This document shows positions 34,393 through 44,151 of a stretch of DNA of 64,000 nt, in pieces. Below the pieces are notes generated by a model. That model did not search any database. It was not told the origin of the DNA and saw nothing but the letters and a program-made list of their open reading frames with translations. The position numbers were made by a program, and so were the translations under genes. Source of the DNA: an uncultured Pelagibacteraceae bacterium (GTDB lineage: Bacteria; Pseudomonadota; Alphaproteobacteria; Pelagibacterales; Pelagibacteraceae); assembly GCA_902630915.1 (NCBI GenBank), contig CACOWD010000001.1, positions 14,464-78,463 of the forward strand, written 5' to 3'. Numbering within the stretch: the stretch's first letter is position 1; every line of letters starts with the position of its first letter.

Positions 34393-35416
34393 TAATTATA
34401 CTATTTGTAGAATATTTTTGCTTCCAATTTGGATAATGTTTTTTAAATTTTTTCATGCTTGAGATATACCAAATATGGTCTCCAACTCTATTATGTCTCA
34501 ATATCTTTTTCTTAATTTTAATATTTGCAATTTTTTCAACATTATTTAAAGCTTCTAAAATTGAGCAGTTAGAAAATCTTCCTCCACCAGTATTATAAAC
34601 TTCACCACACCTTGGTCTTTTGTAAAATTCCCAAAAGCAAGAAACTAAATCTAAACTGTGTATGTTATCTCTAACTTGTTTTCCTTTATAGCCAATCAAA
34701 GTATATTTTTTTTTGGTTAAAGCTGTCTTTACCAAAAAAGATAAAAAACCATGAAGTTTGGCACCTGAGTGATTTGGACCAGTTATACATCCAGCTCTAA
34801 AACAAGCTGTTTTTAAACCTACGTTTTTTCCATACTCTTGAACAATCAAATCAGCATAGGATTTTGAAACACCAAAAAAGCTATGAGTACAATTGTCGAT
34901 AGCCATATTTTCATCAATGCCAGATTTATATTTATGGGAATTTTTTATTTCCCATCTATCTTTTTTTTCTATTAAAGGTAATTTATTTGGATTATCACCA
35001 TAAACTTTGTTGGTGGACATAAATATAAAAGGCACTTCTGGACAGTACAATTTAGTAAGCTCTAGTAAATTAAGAGTACCCCTCGCATTAATTTCAAAGT
35101 CAATAAAAGGTTTATTCTTTGCCCAATCATGAGAAGGTTGTGCAGCAGCATGAATTATAACTTTTATTTTTTTTTTATATTTAATAAAAATTTTACTTAA
35201 AGCTTGGTAGTTTGTTATATCTAAATTTAAATGTTTGTAACTTTTTAATTCTCTTTTTAGTTTTTTTTTAATCCAAGTGATATCTCCATCTTTACCAAAA
35301 AAAAACTTTCTAGCATTATTATCTATTCCTAAAATATTAAAACCTTTTTTTGAAAAATAATGAGCAGACTCAGATCCAACCAAACCACAAGAACCTGTAA
35401 TTAATGCTATATTCAT
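34364..35416 (-). CDS. Extended-SDR nucleotide-sugar epimerase with Tyr-to-Phe active site
   Basis: The 350-residue protein has the extended-SDR NAD-binding motif GSCGLVGS near residue 8, the strand FMSTNKVYGD with Ser134/Thr135, and GKQVRDNIHSLDLV near residue 235, closest to CDP-paratose 2-epimerase (tyvelose) types. The catalytic YxxxK reads FFGVSK: Phe181 replaces Tyr and Lys185 is kept; the codon is TTT and unambiguous in this sequence. The upstream epimerase gene ends 4 bp inside this start (ATGA). Confidence 0.85.
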   Translation of the reverse strand: MNIALITGSCGLVGSESAHYFSKKGFNILGIDNNARKFFFGKDGDITWIKKKLKRELKSYKHLNLDITNYQALSKIFIKYKKKIKVIIHAAAQPSHDWAKNKPFIDFEINARGTLNLLELTKLYCPEVPFIFMSTNKVYGDNPNKLPLIEKKDRWEIKNSHKYKSGIDENMAIDNCTHSFFGVSKSYADLIVQEYGKNVGLKTACFRAGCITGPNHSGAKLHGFLSFLVKTALTKKKYTLIGYKGKQVRDNIHSLDLVSCFWEFYKRPRCGEVYNTGGGRFSNCSILEALNNVEKIANIKIKKKILRHNRVGDHIWYISSMKKFKKHYPNWKQKYSTNSIINELIKRFRK

Positions 35417-36441
35417 TTGAAATATTTTAATATCGTTTTGTTATTAGCTAACCAATAATATATGTCTTTAATTATTTGATCTATATTTCTTTTAGGTTTC
35501 CAACTATAATTTTTAAATATTTTGCTGTTATCAGATACATAGTAAGGTACATCAAATATAGAAGTTTTTAAAACACTATTAATTCTTATTTTATTAGTTG
35601 TTAATTTTTGACATTTAAATGACAAGTCCTTTAATGATATTGAATTTTTCAACCCACCTCCGATATTAAAAGTTCTATTATAAATTTTTTTCATTCTAAT
35701 TATTTGTAAATAAATTATCTCGCAAACATCATCTATATGTATTACATCTCTGACTTGATTTCCTTTACCACCAAAGCCTATATAGGATAATTTTTTTTTT
35801 AAAAGATGCTTAGCAACCCATAAAGAAACAAATCCTTGATCTTGTTTTCCAAATTGCCAAGGACCTGCTATTACTCCAAATCTATTAATCATAAATTGTA
35901 AATTTCTTTTAAAAAACATTTCTTTAATTAATTTTTCAGAAGCAAGTTTTGTAAAACCATAAAGCGAGCTAGCCGACTCGGTTTTAAAACTTTCATTAAT
36001 TACCTTTTTTATCTTTATAGGCTTTTTCAAATTAGTGTTTGGAAAAATTTTTTTTAAATGATCTATCGAATATACTCTGCTAGAAGACAGAAATATTAAA
36101 TTTGAATTATCTTTAATGCATTTTTTCAAAATATTAAAAGTTCCTACTAAATTTGTATTGAAAACCCTATCTGGAGATTTTCTTGAGGCCTCAATTGATG
36201 GTTCTGCGCAACAATCAATAATTAGATTAAATTTTTCTAATTTTTGAATTTTTTTATAATCCTCAATATTTATTCTAAAATTTCGTATTTTATTAGTTCT
36301 GAGTCTATTTCTATTAACCTTTGATCCACTTCTAGATAAATTATCTAATGAAAAAATTTTCACTTTTTTTATCTTTTTTTTTAAATAAATGGCAATATTT
36401 GAACCAACAAATCCGCACCCTCCTGTAATAAGTATTTTCAT
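35413..36441 (-). CDS. Extended-SDR NAD-dependent epimerase/dehydratase
   Basis: The 342-residue protein has GGCGFVGSNIA near residue 7 for NAD binding, FLSSSRVYS for the catalytic Ser and SLYGFTKLASEKL with the intact YxxxK. The segment GGKGNQVRDVIHIDDVCE resembles that of its neighbour, so the two are paralogous partners. It probably makes a sugar nucleotide used by the cluster. It heads the minus-strand operon of epimerase, epimerase, GT39-like; the divergent GT2 gene starts 43 bp away. Confidence 0.87.
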   Translation of the reverse strand: MKILITGGCGFVGSNIAIYLKKKIKKVKIFSLDNLSRSGSKVNRNRLRTNKIRNFRINIEDYKKIQKLEKFNLIIDCCAEPSIEASRKSPDRVFNTNLVGTFNILKKCIKDNSNLIFLSSSRVYSIDHLKKIFPNTNLKKPIKIKKVINESFKTESASSLYGFTKLASEKLIKEMFFKRNLQFMINRFGVIAGPWQFGKQDQGFVSLWVAKHLLKKKLSYIGFGGKGNQVRDVIHIDDVCEIIYLQIIRMKKIYNRTFNIGGGLKNSISLKDLSFKCQKLTTNKIRINSVLKTSIFDVPYYVSDNSKIFKNYSWKPKRNIDQIIKDIYYWLANNKTILKYFK

Positions 36442-36484
36442 TAAGAAATAAATATCTTACTAATAAAGAAAAATAAACAAACTT

Positions 36485-37198
36485 ATGCTATCGATAATAG
36501 TGCCAGTAAGAAATGAGTCTCAAAACTTAAGAGGGGTTTTTGAATATTTCTCAAACAATCTTAAAAATATTAATTTTGAAGTTCTTATAATTAATGACTT
36601 TAGTAAAGACGATACTTTTTACAAATCTGAAAATCTTTCGAGAGAATTTGAGAATTTTCGAGTTTTTAATAATAAAAAAAAAGGATTGGGAGGGGCTATC
36701 AATTTGGGAATCATTGAGGCAAAAGGAGAAAATTTAGCTATTATGATGGCTGACCAATCCGACGATATAAATGATTTAGTAAAGTACAATGATATTATTA
36801 ACTCCAGTAACTATGATGCTGTTCTTGGTTCAAGATTTTTAAAAGAATCGAAAGTAAATGATTACCCTTTTCAAAAATTAATTTTAAATAGGATATTTAA
36901 CTTCTTTGTAGGTTTAATTTTCTGGAATAGATATAATGATTATACAAATGCTTTCAAAATATATAAAAAAAAGAGTTTACTAGAAATTATGCCAATTATA
37001 TCTGAAAGTTTTAATGTTTTTTTAGAAATTCCTTTGAAAATAATTTCCCGCAACTACAAATACAAGATTATTCCAATTAATTGGATGGGACGAAAAAAAG
37101 GTGAGTCTAAGTTCAAAATTAAGGAACTAAGATCAAAATATTTATTTACACTAATTTATTGCTTTATTGAAAAGATTTTATTAAATATAAAAAAATGA
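36485..37198 (+). CDS. Family 2 glycosyltransferase (polyprenyl-phosphate sugar synthase-like)
   Basis: The 237-residue protein is a GT-A domain: SIIVPVRNESQNL at the start, IINDFSKDDT near residue 37, and AIMMADQSDDINDL where the metal-binding acidic motif lies. GSRFL and RKKGESKF complete the DPM1-like pattern. Without membrane helices it should act at the membrane face, forming a polyprenyl-phosphate sugar, a natural donor for the GT39-like enzyme. It overlaps a 31-residue membrane peptide frame (ATGA). Confidence 0.87.
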   Translation: MLSIIVPVRNESQNLRGVFEYFSNNLKNINFEVLIINDFSKDDTFYKSENLSREFENFRVFNNKKKGLGGAINLGIIEAKGENLAIMMADQSDDINDLVKYNDIINSSNYDAVLGSRFLKESKVNDYPFQKLILNRIFNFFVGLIFWNRYNDYTNAFKIYKKKSLLEIMPIISESFNVFLEIPLKIISRNYKYKIIPINWMGRKKGESKFKIKELRSKYLFTLIYCFIEKILLNIKK

Positions 37199-37290
37199 AA
37201 AAATTACTTAATCTTTCATTACAAAAGTCAGTTATACTATTTTTTATTTTTGTATTTTTTATTTTATTATTATTTACAATTGTTTTATAA
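37195..37290 (+). CDS. 31-residue single-helix membrane peptide, coupled to the GT2
   Basis: ATG at 37195 overlaps the GT2 stop as ATGA; TAA is at 37288-37290. The 31 residues start KKLLNLSLQKS and then form one uninterrupted Phe/Ile/Leu-rich helix. Its last 6 bp overlap the uppP end. The coupling is the main evidence: it could anchor the soluble GT2 to the membrane. AT-rich low complexity means it may also be chance. Confidence 0.4.
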   Translation: MKKLLNLSLQKSVILFFIFVFFILLLFTIVL

Positions 37291-38043
37291 GTAAACTAAT
37301 ATCATCAATACAAATCCTAATATAATTCTATATATTACAAAAAAATTTAAACTGAATTTTTTGACAAACTTTAAAAAATATTTAATAGTAATTAAAGAGA
37401 ATAAAAACGAAAAAAAAATAGCTAGTATATTTAATATAGAAAAATCTATATTTGGCGAATTAATAATTTCTCTTATACCAAAAATACTCACTGCCCCTAA
37501 AGTTGGAATAGATAAAAGAAATGATATTTTTGCAGAGTCTAGTCTTTTGAAATTTAATAATCTTGCCGCAGTAATTGTAATACCAGATCTACTTACTCCA
37601 GGTATTAAAGAAAGTATTTGAAAAACACCTATAATAATTGCAGATTTAAAATTAAAATTATTCTCAATATCATTTTGAAGTTTAAATCTATCACTTATGT
37701 ATAGAAGAAATCCAAACATTAATGTAGTGAATGCAATTATTTTTGTATTTCTTAACTCATCTATTAAATTGTAATTAATTAGAATGTAACCCGTAATCAT
37801 TACAGGTATCGATGAAATAAAAATTTTTAAAAATAATAATTTATTTTCCACAAAGTTAAAAATTTCTTTATGAAAATGAGTTAGTATCGCGAAAAAGGAA
37901 CCGATATGCAAACTCACATCAATCGCAAGACTTTGATCATTAAAATTTGAGTATTCTGAGACTAAAATTAAATGAGAGGAGGAACTAATAGGTATGAATT
38001 CAGTAATTCCTTGAATAATAGATAGAATCAATATTTCAAACAT
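37285..38043 (-). CDS. uppP: Undecaprenyl-diphosphatase UppP (BacA)
   Basis: The start at 38043 gives MFEILILSIIQGITEFIPIS, the standard UppP N-terminus; 22 extra in-frame residues upstream are not family-like. The 252-residue protein has about eight helices, ITEFIPISSSSHLIL (first conserved motif) and SLIPGVSRSGITI near residue 155 (second motif with catalytic Arg/Ser). It recycles undecaprenyl diphosphate, the carrier for peptidoglycan and O-antigen. Its place at the edge of the glycan cluster fits. Confidence 0.93.
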   Translation of the reverse strand: MFEILILSIIQGITEFIPISSSSHLILVSEYSNFNDQSLAIDVSLHIGSFFAILTHFHKEIFNFVENKLLFLKIFISSIPVMITGYILINYNLIDELRNTKIIAFTTLMFGFLLYISDRFKLQNDIENNFNFKSAIIIGVFQILSLIPGVSRSGITITAARLLNFKRLDSAKISFLLSIPTLGAVSIFGIREIINSPNIDFSILNILAIFFSFLFSLITIKYFLKFVKKFSLNFFVIYRIILGFVLMILVYL

Positions 38044-38208
38044 TACTTGAGAATTAAATGTGAAGGATGTTCTTTTAATGTCATTCGCGATTGCATAGCT
38101 GATATGCAAAAAAATACTTTAAAAATCAAGGAATATTCAAATATAGGTAACTAATATTGACCTTAAAATTCTTTGAATGTAGAAGTTTATTAATTAATTT
38201 GCCTATTT

Positions 38209-39654
38209 ATGAAAAATAAAATGCTCCAGTTTGTTGATTTAAAACAAGAAACTCCAGAGAAAAGAAGTACATCTAAAAGAAAAGATGACTTTAACGAGAT
38301 TTACAATGAATTTATAACCGATAAGGCCAAAGAACAATCAAGCAGATGTTCTCAGTGTGGAGTTCCTTTCTGTCAGATCCATTGTCCTTTAGGAAATAAT
38401 ATTCCTGACTGGCTTAAGCTTACAGCAGAAGGTAGGCTTAAAGAAGCATACGAGGTATCGCAAAGCACTAATAACATGCCAGAGGTGTGTGGAAGAATTT
38501 GCCCTCAAGACCGATTATGTGAGGGAAACTGTGTAATTGAACAATCAGGACATGGAACAGTAACGATTGGTTCGATAGAAAAATATATAAATGACACAGC
38601 TTGGGAAAAAGGTTGGGTAAAACCAATAAAATTAAAAAAAGAATTAAAACAATCTGTAGGAATAATCGGAGCAGGTCCTGCTGGCATGGCATGTGCAGAA
38701 GAACTAAGAAAATCCGGATATCAAGTTACGATTTATGACAGATACGACAGACCTGGTGGACTTTTAATTTATGGAATACCTAATTTTAAACTTGAAAAAT
38801 TTGTAGTTGAGAGAAGGACAAAACTTTTAAAAGACAGCGGTATAAAATTTGTTCAAAATTTTGAGGTTGGAAAAGATAAAAGCCTTTATGAACTTAAAAA
38901 AATACATGATGCAATTTTAATTGCTACCGGAGTATATAAAGCCAGAGAAATCAATATTCCAGGACATAATTTAAAAAATATTTTTCCTGCTATGGATTTT
39001 TTGACTGCATCAAATAGAAAAGGATTAGGTGATAAAGTTGAACTTTTTGATAATGGCACACTAAATGCAGAGGGAAAAGATGTAGTTGTAATAGGCGGAG
39101 GTGATACCGCTATGGACTGTGTAAGAACATCTGTAAGACAAAAAGCTAAATCAGTAAAATGTTTATATCGAAGAGACAGAGAAAATATGCCTGGATCATC
39201 TAGAGAGGTTGGCAATGCAATAGAAGAGGGGGTCGAATTTGTGTGGTTGACAAGTCCTAAGAGTTTTATCGGTAATACAAAAGTTGAGGCAGTAGAGGTA
39301 AACAAAATGAAACTTGGCGAACCAGACTCTTCTGGAAGAAGAAGACCTGAGGTACAAACCGGATCTGATTACAAAATAAAAGCTGACCTTGTAATAAAAT
39401 CTTTAGGATTTGATCCAGAGGATTTACCAAGATTATTTAATGCAAATGAACTTGCTGTTTCACAATGGGGAACAATTAAAATAAATTTAAAAACTATGGA
39501 AACAAATTTAGGGGGTGTGTTTGCTGCTGGCGATATAGTACGAGGTGCTTCACTAGTTGTTTGGGCCATAAGAGACGGTAGAGATGCAGCAGTGCAAATT
39601 GAAAAATACCTCCAAAGAAAAATAGATAATAATAAATCCTCGGTTGCAGCGTAA
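38209..39654 (+). CDS. gltD: Glutamate synthase small subunit
   Basis: The 481-residue protein has two Cys clusters for [4Fe-4S] centres near the N-terminus (Cys47, 50, 55, 59 in CSQCGVPFCQIHC, and Cys94, 98, 104, 108). An FAD motif GIIGAGPAGMACAEEL lies near 150 and an NADPH motif VVVIGGGDTAMDCV near 292. It feeds electrons from NADPH to the large subunit in ammonium assimilation. The stop is directly followed by the gltB ATG with no spacer. Confidence 0.95.
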   Translation: MKNKMLQFVDLKQETPEKRSTSKRKDDFNEIYNEFITDKAKEQSSRCSQCGVPFCQIHCPLGNNIPDWLKLTAEGRLKEAYEVSQSTNNMPEVCGRICPQDRLCEGNCVIEQSGHGTVTIGSIEKYINDTAWEKGWVKPIKLKKELKQSVGIIGAGPAGMACAEELRKSGYQVTIYDRYDRPGGLLIYGIPNFKLEKFVVERRTKLLKDSGIKFVQNFEVGKDKSLYELKKIHDAILIATGVYKAREINIPGHNLKNIFPAMDFLTASNRKGLGDKVELFDNGTLNAEGKDVVVIGGGDTAMDCVRTSVRQKAKSVKCLYRRDRENMPGSSREVGNAIEEGVEFVWLTSPKSFIGNTKVEAVEVNKMKLGEPDSSGRRRPEVQTGSDYKIKADLVIKSLGFDPEDLPRLFNANELAVSQWGTIKINLKTMETNLGGVFAAGDIVRGASLVVWAIRDGRDAAVQIEKYLQRKIDNNKSSVAA

Positions 39655-42600
39655 ATGAATAACTATAAAAAGAATAGAATACTTTTAGAAAATACACACA
39701 ACTACAAATCCGAAATGGAACATGATGCTTGCGGTGTAGGCCTAATAGCATCAACAAACGGAAAAAAGTCTAGGAGAGTAGTTGAGTATGGCATTGAAGC
39801 TCTTAAAGCAATTTGGCATAGAGGAGCAGTCGATGCTGATGGAAAATCTGGTGACGGAGCGGGAATACAAATAGAGATAGCACCAGATTTTTTTAAAGAA
39901 AAAATTTCAAATACTGGTCACACTTTAGACGAGGATAAAAGAATATGTGTTGGTATGGTTTTTCTTCCTAGAACAGATTATTCAGAGCAAGAAAAATGTA
40001 GAGAAATAATCGAATCCACTCTTTTGGAGGGTAACTATTATATTTATGGTTGGCGACAGGTCCCAATTAACCCTAGTGTCCTAGGTAAAACTGCTGATCA
40101 AAGTAGACCTGAAATAGCTCAAGTAATGTTTAAAAAGAATGAGGATTTAAAAACAAATGATCTGGAAAGAGATTTATTTGAAACTCGAAAAAAAATTGAA
40201 AAAGTAGCAAGAGAAAGCCAGATAAAAGATTTTTACATTTGTTCTTTCAGCTCAAGATCAATTGTTTATAAAGGCATGTTCTTAGCGGAGATGCTTTCAG
40301 AATTTTATCCTGATCTTAATGATAAAAAATTGACCTCTAGGTTTGCAGTTTTTCACCAAAGATATTCAACTAATACATTTCCAAGTTGGGATCTTGCACA
40401 ACCTTTTAGAACTTTAGCGCATAATGGAGAAATAAACACACTTAAAGGAAATATTAATTGGATGAAAATTCATGAGCAAGACATGTCCAGTCCTTTGTTT
40501 AAAAACGTCAAAGACTTGAAACCAGTAATTAGAAGCTCATCTGACTCAGGTGCGCTTGATAATGTTTTTGAATTATTAGTTCATTCTGGCAAACTTGCTC
40601 CACTAATTAAATTAATGATGATTCCTGATGCCTGGTCAAAAAGAAGCAAAACTGTTCCTAAAAACCATCAAGATTTATTTAATTTTTTAAATAGTACAAT
40701 CGAACCTTGGGACGGACCAGCAGCTATTTGTGCTACTGATGCAAAATGGGTATTAGCTTCATCAGATAGAAATGGATTAAGACCGTTAAGGTATACAATT
40801 ACTTCAGACGACCTTTTTTTTGCAGGTTCTGAAACTGGAATGATAAAAATTCCTGAACAAAAAATTGTAGAGAAAGGTAAGTTAGGCCCAGGACAGATTA
40901 TTGCGATTGATTTAAAAAAAGGAAAATTATTTAAGGATAAAGAAATTAAAGATTTGTTAGCCAAAGACTATAAAAAATATAGTAAACAGATTATTGATCT
41001 TGAAAAGAGAATTTCAAATGAAGATGAGAAACCAAATTTCACTAGTGAAGATTTGAGAAAGAGGCAGTACTTATCTGGACTTAGTATTGAAGATTTAGAA
41101 TTAATCTTACATCCAATGGCCGAGGAAGGAAAAGAAGCTTCAGGTTCAATGGGTGACGACACACCTGTTGCTGTATTGTCGAGTCACTTTAGACCAGTTT
41201 CACATTACTTTAGACAAAACTTTAGCCAGGTAACAAATCCACCAATTGACTCTTTAAGAGAAAATAAAGTAATGAGTTTAAAAACTAGATTCGGAAACCT
41301 AGGCAATATATTAGATTTTGATAACCTTACTGAGGAGAACATTTACGTTTTAGATAGCCCTGTTTTAACCAACTCTCAATTCAAGAAATTTAAAAAATTT
41401 TTTTCAAAAAAAACAAAAGAAATTGATTGTACGTTTGATATTTCTTCATCTTTAAAAGACAGAATAGAAGCGATTAGAGAGGAAGCAGAAACGTCTGTAA
41501 GAGAAGGAAGTACATGCCTAGTTTTATCTGATAAAAATGTTAATAACCAAAAAGCAAGTATTCCAAGTATATTGACAGTTGGGGCAGTTCACTCACATTT
41601 AGTCAAGCATGGTCTTAGAGGATATTGCTCCTTGAATGTAGAATGCTCGGACGCTTTAGATACCCATTCTTTCGCCGTTCTAATTGGAGTTGGTGCTACA
41701 ACAGTAAACCCATATCTAGCTATAGACAGTATTTACCAAAGGTTTGAAAAAAAATTATTTGGTAAATCTGACTTTGAGAGTTGTGTTTTGAAATTTAAAA
41801 AATCAATTGATGCTGGATTGCTTAAAATAATGTCTAAGATGGGAATATCTGTAATAAGCTCATATAGAGGAGGTTGTAATTTTGAAGCTGTTGGTCTGAG
41901 CAGAGCAATTGTATCAGACTATTTTCCCGGAATGTCATCAAGAATCTCAGGAATTGGAGTCATTGGAATTGAGAAAAAAATTAAAGAGCTTCATGCTAAG
42001 TTTAGCGCAAAAAACGTTTTTACTTTACCTATTGGGGGACTTTACAGATACAGAAAAAGCGGAGAAGATCATCAATATCAAGGAAGATTAATTCACTTAC
42101 TTCAAAGCGCAGTTGGAAGTGGATCTTATGATCAATATAAAAAATATTCAACTGGAATACATAATCTTCCACCAATAAACATTAGGGATTTATTAGAGTT
42201 TAAAAAGTCAAAGGATGCAATAAGCATTGAACAAGTTGAACCGCTTGAAGAAATTTTAAAGAGATTTGGAAGCGGAAGCATGTCACACGGAGCTTTATCA
42301 GCTGAAGCACACGAGACATTAGCAATGGGCATGAATAGAATTAAAGGAGCCTCTTGTAGTGGTGAGGGAGGAGAAGACGCAAAACGATTTAAAGTGCTTC
42401 CTAATGGTGATAGCGCAAATTCAAGAGTAAAACAAATCGCATCAGCAAGATTTGGGGTTACAGTAGATTATCTAAATAACGCAAATGAAATAGAAATTAA
42501 AATTGCCCAGGGTGCAAAACCAGGTGAAGGAGGACAGCTTCCAGGTTTCAAGGTGACAAAGGAAATAGCTAGATTGAGACATTCAACTCCAGGAGTTACT

Positions 42601-44151
42601 TTAATTTCTCCTCCTCCTCATCATGATATTTACTCAATTGAGGACCTAGCTCAATTAATTTATGATTTAAAACAAATAAATCCTAAAGCAAGAGTAGGAG
42701 TAAAACTTGTCGCCTCAACTGGAATAGGCACGATTGCAGCTGGAGTGGCAAAAGCTAAGGCAGATATTATTCTAATTTCTGGTCATTCTGGAGGAACTGG
42801 AGCTAGCCCACAAACAAGTATAAAGTATGCAGGAATTCCGTGGGAAATGGGTTTAACAGAAGCCAATCAAATCCTTACTTTAAATAATTTAAGACACAAT
42901 GTTACACTTAGAACTGATGGTGGTTTGAAAACAGGTAGAGATGTAGTGATCGCAGCTATGATGGGTGCAGAAGAATATGGTATGGGTACTTCCTCTTTAG
43001 TTGCAATGGGATGCATAATGGTAAGACAGTGCCACTCAAACACCTGCCCGGTAGGTGTATGCAGCCAAGACCCATCACTTAGAGAAAAATTCACTGGTAC
43101 GCCTGAAAAAGTTGAAAATCTATTTAAATTTGTTGCAACTGAAGTTAGGGAAATCTTAGCTTCATTAGGATTTAAATCCATAAATGAAATTATTGGTCGT
43201 ACCGATTTACTATCACAAGTTAATAAGGGAGCCTCAAATTTAGATGATCTCGATCTAAACCCCTTATTGGTTCAAGCAGACCCAGGTGAAAACTTAAGGT
43301 ACTGCAAAGATAATCATATAAACAAAGTACCTGAAACTTTAGATGAAAAAATATGGTCTGATATTAAAGATAAGATTAATCCTTTTAACGAAAATAATTT
43401 TGAATACGATATTGAAAATACATCTAGATCTGTGGGTACTAGACTTTCACACTATGTTTATAAAAAATTTGGTAATGAAAAACTTAAAGATAATACAATA
43501 AATATTAAATTAAAAGGTTCAGCTGGGCAATCCTTAGGCGCGTTTTTGACGAAGGGCATAAGCCTTATGGTCGAGGGTGATTGTAATGATTATGTGGGTA
43601 AAGGTTTATCTGGAGGAGAAATAACTGTTAAAACCTCAAGTAATAGTAAATTAGCTGCAGATCAAAATACAATTATTGGTAACACAGTTCTATATGGCGC
43701 AACCTCTGGGAAACTGTATGCTTCTGGACAAGCCGGAGAAAGATTTGCAGTAAGAAACTCAGGAAGTTTTGCGATAATAGAAGGTTGTGGAGCTCATGGA
43801 TGTGAATACATGACTGGAGGTACTACAATTATATTAGGAGCAGTTGGAGATAATTTTGGAGCTGGCATGACTGGTGGAATGGCTTTTATTTACGATGAAA
43901 AAAAAGAGTTTGAAAATTTTGCAAATCCTGCGTCAATCATTTGGCAACCCGTAGAAACAGATTTTTGGAAAAAATTCTTAGAGGAAAGTATAAAAGATTT
44001 TGTACATAAAACTGCTTCTAAAAAAGCATCGAAAATACTTGAAAACTTTAAAACTGAAATTAAAAATTTTAAACAAGTGTGTCCAATAGAAATGCTTGAT
44101 AAATTAGATAATCCTATTACTCTGAAATCCCATAGTAAGAAAGCAGGATGA
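39655..44151 (+). CDS. gltB: Glutamate synthase large subunit
   Basis: The 1498-residue protein matches bacterial GltB length. The glutaminase domain starts after a 25-residue propeptide at Cys26 (HDACGVGLIA), the N-terminal nucleophile after processing. The FMN/synthase domain carries PPPHHDIYSIEDLAQLIYDL and GGTGASPQTSIKYAG, the 3Fe-4S Cys set is in CIMVRQCHSNTCPVGVC, and the C-terminal beta-helix has the usual Gly-rich repeats. It makes two glutamates from glutamine and 2-oxoglutarate. Gene order is D before B. The end overlaps the next gene by ATGA. Confidence 0.97.
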   Translation: MNNYKKNRILLENTHNYKSEMEHDACGVGLIASTNGKKSRRVVEYGIEALKAIWHRGAVDADGKSGDGAGIQIEIAPDFFKEKISNTGHTLDEDKRICVGMVFLPRTDYSEQEKCREIIESTLLEGNYYIYGWRQVPINPSVLGKTADQSRPEIAQVMFKKNEDLKTNDLERDLFETRKKIEKVARESQIKDFYICSFSSRSIVYKGMFLAEMLSEFYPDLNDKKLTSRFAVFHQRYSTNTFPSWDLAQPFRTLAHNGEINTLKGNINWMKIHEQDMSSPLFKNVKDLKPVIRSSSDSGALDNVFELLVHSGKLAPLIKLMMIPDAWSKRSKTVPKNHQDLFNFLNSTIEPWDGPAAICATDAKWVLASSDRNGLRPLRYTITSDDLFFAGSETGMIKIPEQKIVEKGKLGPGQIIAIDLKKGKLFKDKEIKDLLAKDYKKYSKQIIDLEKRISNEDEKPNFTSEDLRKRQYLSGLSIEDLELILHPMAEEGKEASGSMGDDTPVAVLSSHFRPVSHYFRQNFSQVTNPPIDSLRENKVMSLKTRFGNLGNILDFDNLTEENIYVLDSPVLTNSQFKKFKKFFSKKTKEIDCTFDISSSLKDRIEAIREEAETSVREGSTCLVLSDKNVNNQKASIPSILTVGAVHSHLVKHGLRGYCSLNVECSDALDTHSFAVLIGVGATTVNPYLAIDSIYQRFEKKLFGKSDFESCVLKFKKSIDAGLLKIMSKMGISVISSYRGGCNFEAVGLSRAIVSDYFPGMSSRISGIGVIGIEKKIKELHAKFSAKNVFTLPIGGLYRYRKSGEDHQYQGRLIHLLQSAVGSGSYDQYKKYSTGIHNLPPINIRDLLEFKKSKDAISIEQVEPLEEILKRFGSGSMSHGALSAEAHETLAMGMNRIKGASCSGEGGEDAKRFKVLPNGDSANSRVKQIASARFGVTVDYLNNANEIEIKIAQGAKPGEGGQLPGFKVTKEIARLRHSTPGVTLISPPPHHDIYSIEDLAQLIYDLKQINPKARVGVKLVASTGIGTIAAGVAKAKADIILISGHSGGTGASPQTSIKYAGIPWEMGLTEANQILTLNNLRHNVTLRTDGGLKTGRDVVIAAMMGAEEYGMGTSSLVAMGCIMVRQCHSNTCPVGVCSQDPSLREKFTGTPEKVENLFKFVATEVREILASLGFKSINEIIGRTDLLSQVNKGASNLDDLDLNPLLVQADPGENLRYCKDNHINKVPETLDEKIWSDIKDKINPFNENNFEYDIENTSRSVGTRLSHYVYKKFGNEKLKDNTINIKLKGSAGQSLGAFLTKGISLMVEGDCNDYVGKGLSGGEITVKTSSNSKLAADQNTIIGNTVLYGATSGKLYASGQAGERFAVRNSGSFAIIEGCGAHGCEYMTGGTTIILGAVGDNFGAGMTGGMAFIYDEKKEFENFANPASIIWQPVETDFWKKFLEESIKDFVHKTASKKASKILENFKTEIKNFKQVCPIEMLDKLDNPITLKSHSKKAG

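Noticed and set aside
38886..39305. 139-codon minus-strand frame opposite gltD
   Set aside because: It lies entirely inside a strongly conserved gene on the other strand, has no ribosome site and no recognisable motif.
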